A stretch of DNA of 64,000 nucleotides from contig NMRA01000249.1 of the NCBI GenBank assembly GCA_002633005.1, positions 333,762 to 397,761 on the forward strand, in the 5' to 3' direction. The DNA is from Phoronis australis. Its lineage: Eukaryota > Phoronida > Phoronidae. The notes under the pieces are model-generated. The model was given only the letters and a program-made list of their open reading frames with translations, was not told the origin of the DNA and searched no databases. The translations under genes and the position numbers were made by a program. The stretch's first letter is position 1, and the number at the start of each line of letters is the position of its first letter. This document shows positions 11,935 through 26,146 of this stretch, in pieces.

Positions 11935-13251
11935 ACTGGTGGTTACGCCATTTCACCAGCGTGAGTAAGGCCAGCAAACGTCAACAAAAAGTGAACACTC
12001 GCTATTGGTTGGCCTGATAACTGCTAATCACTTTAAATTTATCGTTTATCAAGAAACGTATTTTCTAAGCACCGAGGATACACAACTTACTTCTGAAAAG
12101 TGCTCGTACATATGTAGTCATGGAATTAGGATACATGTATTTACTAGACAAGCAACAGCAGTTTTGGCAAGACTACTTTTGCGATGTTCGAAATTCAAGT
12201 CTCACTGGTTTTGTGAAGCTCAGATATTCTTATTCGCAAGGCTAAAACAACAAAACACTGCTGAAAAACCATTTTCATAATATTTTCCTTCAGAAATCAA
12301 GGTTGCCCCCTCCCCACATGCGACTTTTCAAATCTTGCAGTGTTGTATGAACGACATCGTTCATTTTGGGTTTTGTCTGTTGTTGTTAACAAAGATGCTA
12401 ACTGCGAGTTAGCTCTGGAGTGTTTCTGAACAAACGTTATTTTTGTGGAATCTTCAGGTAGTTTTGATGCAGGGCGTTGGAATCCGCAATGTCAGAGTGA
12501 AAGATTTAATGGAAATTACAGGGAAAGGCAAAACCACTGGTGACCAGATTTCCGTGGATTTTATATAGCCGTCTGTGTCCCAATAACTTCACCTTTTGGA
12601 GTGGTGTGGCTGGTTAGTGTTATCATTTTGCTATTTGTATGCAGTTTGTTGTGACTGACACAGTCAAGTGAAAAATGAGAGACTTTCAAGTAGCAGTTGG
12701 GGCTGACCATGTGGCTACCAGTGAGAGGATACTTCACCTGTGCAGTGGGTGGCACAGAGGAGCATAGTTGACTAAGTGTGTGTGACTTGATGTGAGAAGT
12801 TTAAATAAGTTAAATTACTTCCCAATTCCTCCAGAGGGCAAAGATATCCTGTTCCAGGTGATCAGCTGTTACTTGAATATATACAGTAAATGCCTCCTAT
12901 TGGAATCATGATAAGATTTTAATCCACTGCAGAGGTCACGTGAAAAAAGTGAGGATGATAAAGGTTGCTTTCAGTATAAAGTCCATAAGTACACGACAAG
13001 TATTGTATTGTAGCTCATATTCTTCCATGACTTCTCAGTAGACAATATACAGCATATCAACTTTGAAACAGTCTCCAGTTCAAAATATAGCTTCGTGCAC
13101 GTTAGGTTCTAATTGCCAAGTCTTTGTTGGTTTTTTTAATAGCAAGACTACTAACTTTTGTTAGGCAAAATCACAACAGAGATATCAAAATGTGGTAACT
13201 GATCTAAGTGCTAATGGACTGGCTCAAATATGACACTCCTATGTTAACTGT

Positions 13252-13960
13252 TCAAAATACAGGTGATCTCGCTTACATGTACCTCCTCATCCCATACTGT
13301 ACACGTAACTCCTCAATCTATATATACAATGCTGGACCACTTTAAAGTAAAAAGTGATATCTAATGCGGCTAGAATCTGATTTAACACTCATCGCCCAGT
13401 TAATTTATACAAAGTAGCATGGAAAACACAAGATATCTAAATGTATTAAAATATCTAAATGCCGGTGAATTAGCTGAAGCACGACGATCGTGATGTTAAG
13501 CATTCAAAATACAGATGACCTCGGCACCTCCTTTAACTCGTCATCACGTATAGTACTCATAACTACCAGTAGTCATTCTGCAAAAGCAATGTTGGAACAA
13601 ACTACAGACAACAATTATATTTAATGTGACTGCAATCTGATTAACACTGGTCACCAGTTAAGTGGCACAGAGTAGCATGAAAAAACGAAATATCTTAACG
13701 TGCTCTTTGAACTAAATGCCAGTGAATTGGTTCTCAAGTATGATAATCCCAAAGTGAATCTTTCAAAATACAGGGTCCCTCCCTCAACTTGTCATCACAT
13801 ACGGTATAGTACGTGTAACTCGCACCACCTTCATAAGTTAACACTCAGATAAGGCCTAGATTTTTAGTTAAGTGAGGTTGAGTGTAATATGAATTTGAAC
13901 GGTGAAAACTGAAATATCAGCATCTTAAATAAACCGGATACCGACTAAATATCCCGATTT
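13252..13960. repeat. Degenerate tandem array, period about 250 bp, nearly 3 units
   Basis: Units starting near 13252, 13504 and 13757 each begin TTCAAAATACAGG-like, then a CTCCTCAT/CTCGTCATCAC block, AGTACT/TGTAACTC, an AATCTGATTTAACAC-like block and GAGTAGCATGAAAA. Strongly diverged, so old. Confidence 0.6.
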
Positions 13961-15117
13961 CACTGACAAAATCACAACAAGTGTTGCTTTATTGCATTTT
14001 GCATTAGCCTCAGTTTCTACAATATCACATCAATAACAACTGGTTAAATCACTGGTAACCCAACAGATTGCACATTGTTCGTTCGAAGATGAAGTATTCC
14101 AGGACATCGCTGATTGTCAACTTCTCAATCTCCCTAATTTGACCATTTTGTAGCTCGGTTTACGGCAGCCAAGCGTGAAAGGAAACATTGATTCTGCTGT
14201 GGGGGCAGACATCCCGGTTCCTCCCAAAACTGCGTATTCACCTTCATCGCCGGTGGAGTTCTTGCGAGGTCTGATTTCTTGTTTTACTTTCTGAAAAATG
14301 ACAGGTAGTTTGTATCACTCTCGAATTATACCTTTCTTGCACAACTTTGCAGAGTCCAGCCTCTACAAAGTTGTGACTGCCTCTGAGTGATCCATTGATT
14401 TAAGCAGAGATAGTTTATTTGACCCATGGCGTGTAATACGTAAGACGACCCTAAGTACAGTACGTCCAGCCCAAAAAAATCACTGTGGGTATTTAATATA
14501 TTTTTGCCGGTTTGACTGGATTGCTTTGGACATATCATGTCCAGATGCTAAATGTTTACATAGTGGGACTCTTAAAACAAAACGACACACTATGAACTAC
14601 ATAATTCACTGGCAGTCAAGTGAAAAGAAATTGTGGCATGCAGGTTGTCAGTTAAGATTGGAATTTAGAATGCTATGAGTTCAGCATTCCTCACTATATG
14701 CATACATGTATGAAAACACACTTCCTGCAATGAACTAAAAAGAAGACGCACAACAGCAATACTGGTTATTCAAAAATGATAGTCAATAAGATATTGCATG
14801 TTCTGCTTGCAAAACGTGGCCACTAGATGCACATATTCTCGGACTAAACTTACAACTAACACCACACATTACTAGCAAGTGTACTGAATAGCTCTAGGAC
14901 AAGACAGGTATGCCATTTGACTTGGGAACTCAAGACTGTTCATCAGTTGTTTACAGTGATACAGGCATACAGATTTCACCAGTTGCACAAGAAAAAGCTC
15001 TGTCCCTATACTGTCCAAAAACAAATACATTTAATAATACATTCAGGATCACTCAGTTTGTGAATTTCCAGAAAAGAGAACCAGTTAATTCCTCTGTAGA
15101 GTATTAGAAGAATAGCT

Positions 15118-16730
15118 GCAGCCGATTTCATAAAGGTGGTTTAACAAAACAGGTTTAAGATTTTAACCTGGTCTTCCTAAACCTGGTGCAAATTTAAACC
15201 AAACATGCATTTCACCAATGTGGTTTAAAAGTCGAAAAGCCTTGTCTTGTTAGACCATAAAGCGGGTTAAAAGTAAAACTGAGTTTAAAATATCCAAGCC
15301 ACCCTACTGTGTTGATCCGGATTAACCCAACAAAGAAACTATTGAAGTGCTTCAATGAAACCTTGATCACGTGGGTACACAATGGCAAACAGCAGTAGAA
15401 TCAATGCAGACATTTGCGAAAAAGGGCTAAAAGATTTTCGCACGAGTAAAAATGCTCCCTCCCACAACTGGAGAGAGAAAAAGCCATCGTCACAGTAAGT
15501 AAGAGAATTGGTGCCAAATCAAGTCAACCTAAGCAGAAGGGTTGGCGAGATATTGCTCCAGAAACAAAATATCATCAGTAAAAAATTGGCTAGAAAAGCG
15601 GTTTTGGACCCAGTGGCAGATCTAACATATTATGAGGAGATATGTTTCATTTTGTGTTGTGTGTGTCCAACACACGTAGACACAATAAAGTACTTGCTCA
15701 CGATTAGGCGCAAGATAGTAAATGCACACATTTATTTCCTTGTCATTGCACTCCTTTTTTGCAATCAAAAGGCGGGGGGGGGCGACCCCTGCCCGGCAAC
15801 CTTAAATCGGGGACCGATTGAGATGGAACTCGTTCAGAAGAATCATTAGATGCCTTTTTCAGTCATAGGCGTAGCGNGCGGTTTTGGACCCAGTGGCAGA
15901 TCTAACATATTATGAGGAGATATGTTTCATTTTGTATTGTGAGTGTCCAACACACGTAGACACAATAAAGTACTTGCTCACGATTAGGCGCAAGATAGTA
16001 AATGCACACATTTATTTCCTTGTCATTGCACTCCTTTTTTGCAATCAAAAGGCGGGGGGGGGCGACCCCTGCCCGGCAACCTTAAATCGGGGACCGATTG
16101 AGATGGAACTCGTTCAGAAGAATCATTAGATGCCTTTTTCAGTCATAGGCGTAGCGCTCGCGACAATGGCGGTCTGCTTCACATTCTGAGGAATCCAAAT
16201 GACACCCTTCAGTACGTACTGGTCTACGTACATGTATAGGCGGATTCAAGGTTTCAAGTAGTCTGGACCCTTTTTCCATTGATTTTAGTCATATCAAACC
16301 TATAATTTTCAAACTGTTGACCCAAACACTCCTTTTAAAAAATCCTTGGTCCGACACCACCCCCTTTAGAAATTCTTCATCTCCCCGTTGATTTTGTGTG
16401 TTCATAAACTGAATACTGAAAATATTAACGCACACCACGGCATCATTCAGTTCAAGTCTGCCATATTTAAACATTATTAAACCTGGGACTGACCACGTCT
16501 GAAGTTAAACCTGGTTTACGATCTTACTACAGGTCTATGGACAACAGACCTCGTTGGTTTAATGAAAACTGACTTTAACCAGGTCCAAACTAGAGTTGAA
16601 CCAGGTTTTACTATACCACTGGTCTATAAGTTAAACCACCTTTATGAAATGCCGTTTATCTTTAAACATCAGTGGTCTAAGTCCAGTTTAAACCAGGTTT
16701 AAATTTAACCCACCATATGAAATCGGCTGC
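15118..16730. mobile_element. TIR element 'AACCTGG', copy 1
   Basis: Termini are GCAGCCGATTTCAT and its reverse complement ATGAAATCGGCTGC. Subterminal regions are packed with AACCTGGTTTAA-like palindromic pieces. No transposase is visible, so nonautonomous. It contains the 279-bp duplicated block; without that, length would be about 1.33 kb. Confidence 0.7.
15598..16156. repeat. Direct duplication of 279 bp joined by one N (probable assembly duplication)
   Basis: 15598-15876 and 15878-16156 match apart from a few bases and meet at a single N at 15877. Each copy yields the same short open frame, which is not a gene. Confidence 0.85.
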
Positions 16731-19700
16731 TGTTGTTTCTGGTGGTACTAACTGGCTCTCAAATAGGGTATCTATAAAACTGACTATTACAGCAAAAATT
16801 AAACCATCATGTGATAAATTCAAATTCAAACAAACTACGAAGAAAGGCTAATCACCAGATACAACGGGAAATTGTGTTCCAGTGGCAGTAGGTCGACTTC
16901 AGATATTTCAACCAGCATCCCCACTTCAGGCTTGGCACGCTGGGTGTTTGCAGTCTACATGGTTTCTATAGAATTCCACGAGGAGTCCGGTGTCTTGCCC
17001 TTGCCTTGGACAAAGTCACACACAGGTCCGGTGAAGATGCCTTTGTAAATTGTCCGATTATCTTCAAAATCAGTTGCCATTCACTTTGTACAGTAGGTGT
17101 TTGTGACTTCGTACTCACTTAATGCTGCACCGAGATTTCACGCGTGTGCAGAGGATATTCTTTTGAGGTCTCACACACTTCGTCACAATAGTTAAAGCTG
17201 CAAGTCGGATCGTAAGCCATTTTGCCACCACTAAGTTGCACCTATTGTCAGACACTGGTTTCACGAAAAACGCGGAATTTTTGTGAAATGGAAAAAATAA
17301 CTTAAATAATTGCAGCTCACTTAATGAGACTGAACTGAATATTAATAAAACAACTTTTGAATCAAAATTATGAAATTAACTGGTGTTGTAGTGTTCAAAA
17401 CGGGTAGCGGTATTGAACGTAATTTCCACTCAGTTGATTGTCACAAGCTTGAAATACCTATAGGAAAATGCTCTCCGCCACTAAGACAGAAACGTCTTCT
17501 GGAAAAGTCTGGTGTTGATCAGAGCTGAGCCAGATGAGATATACCTGCTCAAAATGTACGGAAATTGCAATTGTTTGTTAATTTCTGACCACTCTATTCT
17601 TAAGCCTGAAATTTTGAACTTAGCGGCAGAGTTAATTAGTGTTGTTTAACACCTTGATGAAGTCAAAGACTTGCTTTATTTAAAAATTGCCAGCAAATAA
17701 TTATCTTGTGCACCGGCAATTTTTATTATGCATTGCAAACAAGCAGAATCCACTGGATGGTTTACTCCCAAAATAGACACTCCCTATTTTCTTCCCCTTA
17801 AACAAGGTAAAATTAGATTAGACTTTATTGTTTTGTTGATTGCCTGCTGTGAACTGCGCTTCATTCTTAAGCTGTGTAATATCGGAAACTGGTGGTTCAC
17901 TTACATGCGATATTCTGTGTCGTTTAAATGTTTCAGGGGATTTTGGTATCTCTTTGTTTAAAGAACAAACACAAAAAATCCGACTGAAAAACCTTGTATG
18001 TTGAAATGGCCGTTCTAAAGAGTACAAGAACACTGATCAGGCGTACAATGTATTTGTAAATCTTGGCCATGGGAGTTCAAAAAAAAAACTACTGCCAGCG
18101 TCATCAAACGTGAACTAAAGATTTCCTAAAACCGACACTTTGGCGATTTTGCCAAACCGTAAGGCAAAAATTCATAGGGCTGGCTGGCCGCTACTTTTTT
18201 TTCTATCCTCTTTTTTTTTTTTTTTCCTTGATTCTCTGTCACAAGACTTGCAAGGCGACTTGAGATTTCGGCTAACTGCGTGAAGCAACAACCTCCTGAG
18301 TTTGATTAAGATTTCGCAGGAACTATCGTCGAAGAAATGGAAATTTAGTCGCGAACTTGGTTGTTCGAAATTTCATTGAAATTCTACGTCCAATCTATTC
18401 TAAAAAATGTAATGAGAGACAGTTTGAATTGTTTTATTATGGTTATCTGTTATTGTCGTGTATCTGTCACGTACAGGAACATCATAGCCTGGATTTAGTA
18501 CAATTTGATTCTGTTTTAATGTGTTCATGCAGTTTTGGGATATGTACATACAAACTTTGTTTCGGTAAATAAAGTTACTGTAAACGTGCTGTTTTTGTTT
18601 CTTTTCCTCCAGGATATTGTACGCCATCGTTTACTTCATATACTAGGCATTGATTTTCACTCAAACCAAAGTTTTCAACTACACTGTCATTTGAATCCAT
18701 CCCCAGTGACATAAATTCACATGGCTGCATCTGAACGTAACAGACATTTTGACGGCCAGTGCCCATAGTATAATGTCCGTTTAGTAGCTTTCCCATCGGC
18801 GTGACAAGAAATTCGTCACACTTTTCAATACAGAGGTTAGTCTCAGTGAATAGTTATTCCGCTTACTACTTTCTATGATTTTACCCCACCACCCAGTGCT
18901 TTTATTTTACGAGTAGAACGGAGTCTCATGTTCTTTTATTCCTCATCACTGAGAGAGAATTTTATGCGTATATGTATTGAGGGACCTCCATAATTGGGAT
19001 GCTTATTTATAAATGACTGTATCGAAAATAGTTTCTCAAAATCGTGTACTTTGAACAAGTAGTATTCATTTACACCCGTAAGAAACAGGAGGACCGCAGA
19101 ACACGAGACACGACCACCGATCCTCCGAGTCGGACTCACTCACCACATAATGGACCTGGAGGATCAAATGGAACTTTCAGGCTAACGAACTGGGCCGATA
19201 CCTTTAAAAAGATAACTGCCCCATCACAAAACAGAAATTTAAAATCTTAACGAACAAGTTTTAAATTTTGTTGAGTAAATTTAATTTAAAGTGATGCCAT
19301 TTATTAATATCTTAGTTGATTTTCAGGTTTGTTTTTTAATCACAATTTTATCACTCAATTGAGATGCCGGCTACTAGCACAGGGCAGGAAGAAAATTGCT
19401 TGAAATCTATCAAAAATGGAGCTTACGGTCTGGTTAACACTGAGAATCTAGGATTCCTAGAATACTACATATGTACGCTGGTACTTGTTCTCGTATGATT
19501 TTTGAGGTGGTGAAAGGGCAATGACCATGTTTTTGTTGGATTCTATAGACATTACAATGCTGCTGAACAGTTATATACACAACAAAATACGAATTAAAGG
19601 TTTTAGTTAGAAAATGGTTTTTGTGTTGCTGGTTTTTCAATATATTGTTATTGAAATTTAATTTGCTTAACTATGTGGGATATTCAGTATTATGTTAAAA

Positions 19701-19952
19701 AATAAAGAAAATTCGGTAAGACGGCAGCAGATTTCCCAATTCCTACGTGGGAATTTTTCCCCTATAACAATAAATTTGATTTTCCACCTAATTTAGTTCA
19801 CAAAAATGCAATTCACAAGTCCCTATGAGGAGGATGCTCGGAGCATTCACATTCCAACTCAGCTATCCCAGTTGGCAAAAATCGTTCCATAACCCACAAG
19901 TTGTAGGATGACGTATTTGACAGATGATACTAATGAGCTTCACGTATATGTG

Positions 19953-19971
19953 TGAGTGTGTGTGTGTGTGT

Positions 19972-20009
<38 letters not shown>

Positions 20010-20038
20010 ATGNNNTGTGTGTGTGTGTGTGTGTGTAT
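19953..20038. repeat. GT microsatellite with NNN gap
   Basis: A TG dinucleotide run interrupted by a few TATG and by NNN at 20013-20015, where array length is unresolved. Confidence 0.95.
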
Positions 20039-20047
20039 GTATGGGGA

Positions 20048-20247
20048 CAACACGACACTACTCGCAAACCAAACAGCGCACGCGGTCCGCCATAGTGGTG
20101 ATGAAGGAAATGGAAACAAAACCACGCTGGCCTAATGGGAATTTTCAGAATAAAATTAGAAATTTTAAATACTAACGAGGTTTTTAAACATTGGTAACAT
20201 AAAGCAATGTAAATCTGTGACTCACGCATTGCTTAAACGGTCATATA
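20048..20247. repeat. Dispersed repeat R2, copy 1
   Basis: Aligns with 55590-55800 in the same orientation: ACACTACTCGCAAACCA, GCACGCGGTCCGCCATA, TTGGTAACATAAAGCAA and GCGTTGCTTAAACGGTCAT-like blocks. Confidence 0.75.
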
Positions 20248-20248
20248 A

Positions 20249-20390
20249 CATGGACGGCGCAGCACTGAAAAAAGTGGAAGGCTAAAACCCGCCAGCCCCG
20301 CTGTGGTGCACCGCCTATATACCATCGGCGGTGCAGCACTGAAAAACGTGGGTTATAGCCCCCCCAGCCCCCTATGGTGTTCGGCCCATG
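20249..20390. mobile_element. Double-hairpin MITE, copy 2
   Basis: CATGGACGGCGCAGCACTG opening, two arms, closing CGGCCCATG. It directly abuts the end of dispersed repeat R2 (20048-20247). Confidence 0.75.
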
Positions 20391-21927
20391 TATAAGCCCT
20401 TGCACAGACAAAATTCCTGATGATTTGGCTGAAATTCTTACGGAATGTTGCAAGGGGCTGAGAGGTGCTGGCTCAGTCGAAAAGACAATCAATGGAATGG
20501 GGACATTTTATAATGTTTGAAAAACATTTCCTTTATACCACGAGGAAATATAAAGTCATTGATCTTTATTATCGTATACAATCTTCTTTCCACTTGTTTA
20601 TAAACCGACAAGACAATTATATTGAGTTTGTATTCAAAGTTAGAAGCAAAATGGAGATAATAATTTTGGATTCAATTTACAGCACAAATATTAGACACCA
20701 GGCTGTTTGGAAAACCAACATCTCACCTTTTAAAATAAGCGAGATCAATTTAAGCTGGCATCAGCTAACAAGGGGGAAGAAAGAACCTAAATAATGTCAG
20801 CACACATCACACAATGTTGGGAAAGGATAGCGACCCATTTCAGTTGGCGTTTTCTATTTGAAAGTTTGAACAATTAAATACTAACGCATAACCACATCAG
20901 TTTTAAAACAAATCCAAGACTAGAAATATATGCTATTTTCTTTGTCATAAATTCACCGTCTTTTGCAAAAATGAGCTTGCTCAGCTTCTGACTCACACAA
21001 CCAGTGTTGATTGATGCAGTGTGCAACATGATTCATTCTAATATCAATATAGCACTTGGCCACCAACAACTCAATAAAGTCAAAATAGTTATTGTCATTT
21101 CCATACTATGTTTTATTACCATTGTTCATAGAGGGAAATAGGTCGCTGTTTCCACACGCTCCTTCACACTATTACTTAGTTTCCACATAGAGCAGATTCA
21201 ATTGACAAAAAACATTCATGCCTCTTCTCAAGATCTTTTCGGAACGGATCAATAGGTGTATAATTCCAGGTGCTGGCACCATAAGTCTGCTGTTTTTCTT
21301 CAGCTTTAGCAAGTGATAAAACACTTCACTTGACTGGGGTTTTACCGGCAATCGCTGCATGAAACAACTGCAATGACTTTAAGAACAATAAAACCACACT
21401 ATTATCGATGCCACACCTTGGTAATAATAACGCTAATTTATGTTGAATGATGTTGAGAGCTCCTAGTCGTGATCGACCTGTCAACAATGACCCCTGAAAA
21501 AGCAATAAAACAAGGAATGCTCCAGGAAGGATAATTTTCATAAAAAGTATATGATACTGGTGAGAAACACCCAAGGCCGCAAAAAGAGCGGACCTAAAAC
21601 GTGACTTTTGATTTTGCTACTGCTTAGGCTCTGAATGTTTAACAGCTCTGTGCTCGTTCTGTTTCTTCAATATCAGGTAACAGAGTGTTAGCAGTGAAAG
21701 GAAGGACCATGTTTGTTCACTCAGTCACCGTTTCAATAAGCTAATCCGATAGAAAACTGTTTACCAGTTTACACATTGTGATGAATAGTAGCTCAAGGTA
21801 GTTTTGATTACAAATAATTTGAAATTGTAACAGATGCCACGCCATAGAAAAATTCCAACACTCCTCTTAATGTACCTGTAGAAAAATCATCTGGCCAAAT
21901 CCGTATGGCTCACCCATTCCGGTCAAT

Positions 21928-22035
21928 GTCCAATTCAGAAAAGTGCTAGGAGCGCAAAATACTTTTAGAACCTGACTGCCACCAAATGCCATCAGACTAG
22001 TGCTACAGCGCAACCGGAGTGCCACTGTCTCATAG
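21928..22035. repeat. Dispersed repeat R3, copy 1
   Basis: About 105 bases resemble 56128-56235 in the same orientation, sharing CAGAAnnAAAGTG, GGAGC and GCCATCAG blocks. The minus strand is open through here, but no protein family is recognised. Confidence 0.45.
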
Positions 22036-22131
22036 GCTAAGTACAGGCGGTGGCACAGTCTAAAACTACATTGCACAAAAGAGGACGGCGTCTGTCGAAG
22101 GTGCAATAAGGCAAGGTCATTACAACAATAT

Positions 22132-22218
22132 AAAATTGCAAAATGTGCAAGGGTTGGAGGGGTCCAGAACACTAAAATTGCAAAATATGCAAGGGTTGGG
22201 GGGGGGGTCCGGAACACT
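22132..22218. repeat. Tandem repeat, about 42-45 bp x 2
   Basis: Two units of AAAATTGCAAAATNTGCAAGG followed by TTGG, a G run and GTCCNGAACACT. The G run is longer in the second unit. Confidence 0.85.
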
Positions 22219-25200
22219 GACTATGGCATAAACATAAACGGGGGCACGCTAACTTGTAAAATGTGAATTAAATTCAAAGGACTTGTAGGAGATGGGCAGG
22301 CTGAACTGCAAACCTTACGCTTACAGCATGAAAAAGCGTGCCCTGTTTACCCCCAGAGTATTCAGTCCTCGTCACATTACTGGCGCCGTCAATATCATGG
22401 GCCTGGCCGATCGTGCTTGAGGAGACGTTCGTAAACTAAGAACGTGTGTTTAAGGTACGATTTTCAAAGTAAAAAAAATCTCCGTAATTAAAGCAAACGA
22501 CCAATATGATGGTTTTTAAATTTGAAAAGTAAGTAGTAACCGTCTTTGAAATTTTAAAATCAATTTATAAGAAGACAAAATCCCAAGTGCTTGTGTTCAG
22601 CATCTTGGCTAAGCGACGAGCATTAATTTGCCAATCAAGCAGAACAACTTAATCTCAATCTGGCATAGGCTCACTTAAGCGTTGAGGTAACAAAACCCTA
22701 AGTACTAGCGTAGGCGTAGCCTTATGGATGATTGGTTCACGTGATTTTGACAGGTGCCGTATCCATTTTACGACCTTCACGGTCGCAGGAGGACGCCATG
22801 TGCACATAGCAGAAAATAACATGGTGTTTTAAGCACGTTTATGATTGTCAGGGTCGAAAAACGCATTTTGGGAATATTTTTAGAAGAGAATTAGCTTTTT
22901 TCTCGGACTATGGAACAAAAACGTATTCGCTGTCTCTTCTGTGTTTGTATTGCGCACGGTCAATTTTTGCTGATTTTTGGGGATATTCCCCAAAATTAAA
23001 CCAGGTGAGATTACCAGTTAAGTAGAAGTAAATTATTTAAATTCTCTTTTGGGATTGAGCTTTGCTGTCAGTGCAATTGTTTTCAACTAAGACGATTTCA
23101 GAGATTTTAGCAAGTTGTGTAATCACAAAAATACAATCGATTTCCCAGTGTTATAGCTCTGGTCATTTCTGACAACATTCAAGGTGTCTATCGCATGCAG
23201 CAACAGATGTGATTTTCTATCCTAAAACTAAGTGTGCCCTTTAAACTATAGCAACGTCCTCCGTCTTTACTTGGGGCACAAAGAAATCGATTTCATATAC
23301 ATTTATTGTAGAATCGCCCATAAATCACATGCAGCACATTACCGGAGGCAAAATCTTGCATCTGCCTGCTCCCGTTTAAAAGACGTGTTCATTTAACATC
23401 CCAAAAATAACCAAACGCACTCATAGACACTGGTTTCATTAAACATTATTAATCATCAGTTGCAGTCGATTGCACTTTCGTAAAGTACAGGGATAGCTCG
23501 AGGAGCTGCTTTTTGCGTGACGTATTTTGACTTTTCATTAGCGTTGTTATTGTTCTGAGCAGATGTTGACATCCCAGGTGACATGGCCAATAGTAATAGC
23601 CAAAACAGAGGCACAAAACAATTTATTTTTTTTCATTAACCTCTTGACGCTATTTGAATTAATTTTCAGTGAAGGTCTAAAGGCCTCGAAGTGATTAAAT
23701 ATACCATAAAGACGTGACATCTAATCAGCCTTTTCTGAAGCAATCATAACATGTCTAGTAAAATATCTCTCGTCCATTTTTCTACGCACTTGAATTGGCT
23801 CACTAAATTTTATTTATATAGCAAAAAGGCTTCACAATTTTGTACAAAGAAACCTACAAAATGCCACCTATATCATCAGCATACGCACATTCCCTTTTTA
23901 GTGAGTACAGTGACCCCTGCCCCGTATTAAAGGAACAACTTTTCGTTGTGGTTATTGTCGGATACTGTGGGCTTCTTGAAGTTATTGGCTGTGACAAGAC
24001 ATTAACCCGTATAGAATAACAAATTTAGTGCGTGTTTCTTTGACTTCATTACAAATCGCCATTTCTCACCGCTGCTTGCCAGCAATTCGCGGTTAACAAG
24101 AACAATGGTTTAGTTAAAACGCCCTTATAATACTCTGATACTTGTTCAGTGAGGACGAGTTCCGTCAGCAAAACGTTGAACTGAACAGCACTAAGATTTT
24201 TAGCCCGCTCCTTGGTTTGTGACCTAATGGCTCAAAAACATATATTTCCGACCAAGTGAAGGTAATGTCACTTTAAGTCACAATGTATTTAAAGATTTCC
24301 CCTCCAAATTTAAGATATTGGTTGAAGCGAGAATATTTTACAAGAATATTCCGTTTCCTTATCAGCACCAATCTAAACTGTCATCGTCCCCTTAAGTTTT
24401 CCAACTTTCGGCATCGCAAACAGACCAAACATGCCAAATGATGTCGTATGGAATTTGTAAGCAATTGTTTAACTTGCAAGATCCATGCGTAAGCGATAAA
24501 TACTTACCGTTATCTTTATTATAAGATTAAAAACAAAAACTATGTAACATGCATGGTTGGGTACACACGTTTACTAATAATAAGTCATATAAAGGTCTTA
24601 TTTAAACACTATCAGTAAACACCTACGGCAAGTCGTGCTTTGGAATTGTGAGTGTAAACTCAAGAAGTTTTATTAGCCACTTGTATGGAATCACCTGGTG
24701 CTGGAAAGCAAAGTTCTGCAGCCCTCCTGAAAATATTTTTATTTTGATATTGGTAAGTTCAACAAGAAGGAAATATTGGGATGCAAGAAACGATCCTATC
24801 GTATATCGTGCATTCGAACAGAATGGGCTTAATAGGCCTTAGTGGTCTCGATTTCGTGTTCCCCATTTATTGGTCAGTCACGTGTGAAGTGGAAACAGAA
24901 ATATCCATCATATAGTTCAAGCATTCACCATTCCGCTCAGGTCTGCAAGTGTAGGGGAGACTAGCACATGCTAAAACCAACATCGATCAAATGCTATTTG
25001 CCAGATTGTCAAACGTGTTTACTTACAGTGTGTCATTCCCAACACAATCATGAGAGTTGCCGCAATCCCACATTTCTTCCAGAGTACAACGAGAAACAGA
25101 CGTACTTGTACTCATTAGTGAGCCTCCCAGGTGGGCCCATTGCATGGATCATCTTGAACCATTTCCATAGGTTATCACCACAGTATACACTGTAGCTAAA

Positions 25201-25239
25201 ACCGAGCTGACGAACTAGAGACCTGCCTCAAGTGTCTAA

Positions 25240-25310
25240 CCGTGTGCCACAGTGGAACTCGAAGCCACGACCTCGAAACGAACGCTTATCCCACCAGGTC
25301 ACACCTGGAG
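25240..25310 (-). repeat. tRNA-derived SINE-like fragment
   Basis: Read on the minus strand, TGACCTGGTGGGATAAGCG resembles an A box and the D-loop region and GGTCGTGGCTTCGAGTTCC an imperfect B box, spaced as in a tRNA. Arms do not pair well enough for a functional tRNA, so it is a pseudo-tRNA or SINE head. Confidence 0.45.
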
Positions 25311-26146
25311 CCATCTGTGGTCAATTCTGGAGCCATGCTTTCTTTAAAAATCCAGTTAATGGCACGCTGCTAAGTGTACACGCAATCCACCCCACGGCTG
25401 GTATTCATATTGTTAGTCAGTCATTGTTTAATAGCAAAATTTCGTTTGTGCGATTTATGTCAAGTTATTTAGGCCTACTATCACCCAGCATCAGCCGAAT
25501 AGACCCAGATCCCAAGGGCAAAAGCTAGTTTTATAACCAACCATAAGTTTAATTATTTATCCTGCAATATGTAAACGTTCTGTACATACATGTAAATTCG
25601 TTATCAAGAGGTGCGTTGTTGTCATTGCTCTCAATTTTATTAGAAATCTCCATTTTATTGTCACGTCTCCAAAGCACGTAAGGTAAAAATGGGCTCGCTA
25701 CTCTCCACTTGAAGCCGCGGACATGTGTACATGTATTTATGAATCTCGTTCTGTAATTCGAGTGTCTAATTTAATGCAAGCACTCACTAATCACTATTGA
25801 CAACCATTTCGCTGGGATGGGCCACTAAGCTCATGTGTATACATGATGTACGTGCAAAGCATTTGCTTTTAGCAAGCGTGAATCTGAAAGGACTTTAAAT
25901 TAGATCTTTATTTGCAGGAAACATGGTCCTCGCAACAGGTGCTATGTAGCCATTGGGTTTCTATGCCATATGATGAGAACAATATGAAAGTCTTCACATG
26001 TGATGAATGCATGACCAGACGGACTAGCGCAAAACCGATTCTTGCATAATTAATTCATGAAAAGGAATATTAATTTTCGAAGCCAAAAGGCACAATCATC
26101 GTCATGTTTATCGTTATGTTTGTACCGACGTGGACAAGTCTTTGTG

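Larger units (their letters stand above)
10405..26146. other. Intergenic region between genes A and B
   Basis: About 15.7 kb without a recognisable gene. It contains the 714-bp duplication, the 250-bp tandem array, TIR element copy 1, a GT microsatellite, repeat R2, double-hairpin MITE copy 2, the 42-bp tandem repeat and a SINE-like fragment. Up to about 19.5 kb it is homologous in patches to 35.7-39.6 kb. In 22.3-25.2 kb I see nothing. Confidence 0.6.

Noticed and set aside
15508-16129. Two similar open frames of 113 and 81 codons
   Set aside because: They are the two copies of the 279-bp block duplicated across the N at 15877, inside a TIR element.
19924-20229. Cys-Val or Thr-His repeat open frames
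   Set aside because: Translated GT microsatellite.
20465-20794. 109-codon open frame
   Set aside because: Lys/Ile/Tyr-rich AT-driven composition, no motif, no splice context; likely chance.
25240-25310. A functional tRNA gene on the minus strand
   Set aside because: The B box has an extra base and the stems do not close; better explained as a SINE or pseudo-tRNA.
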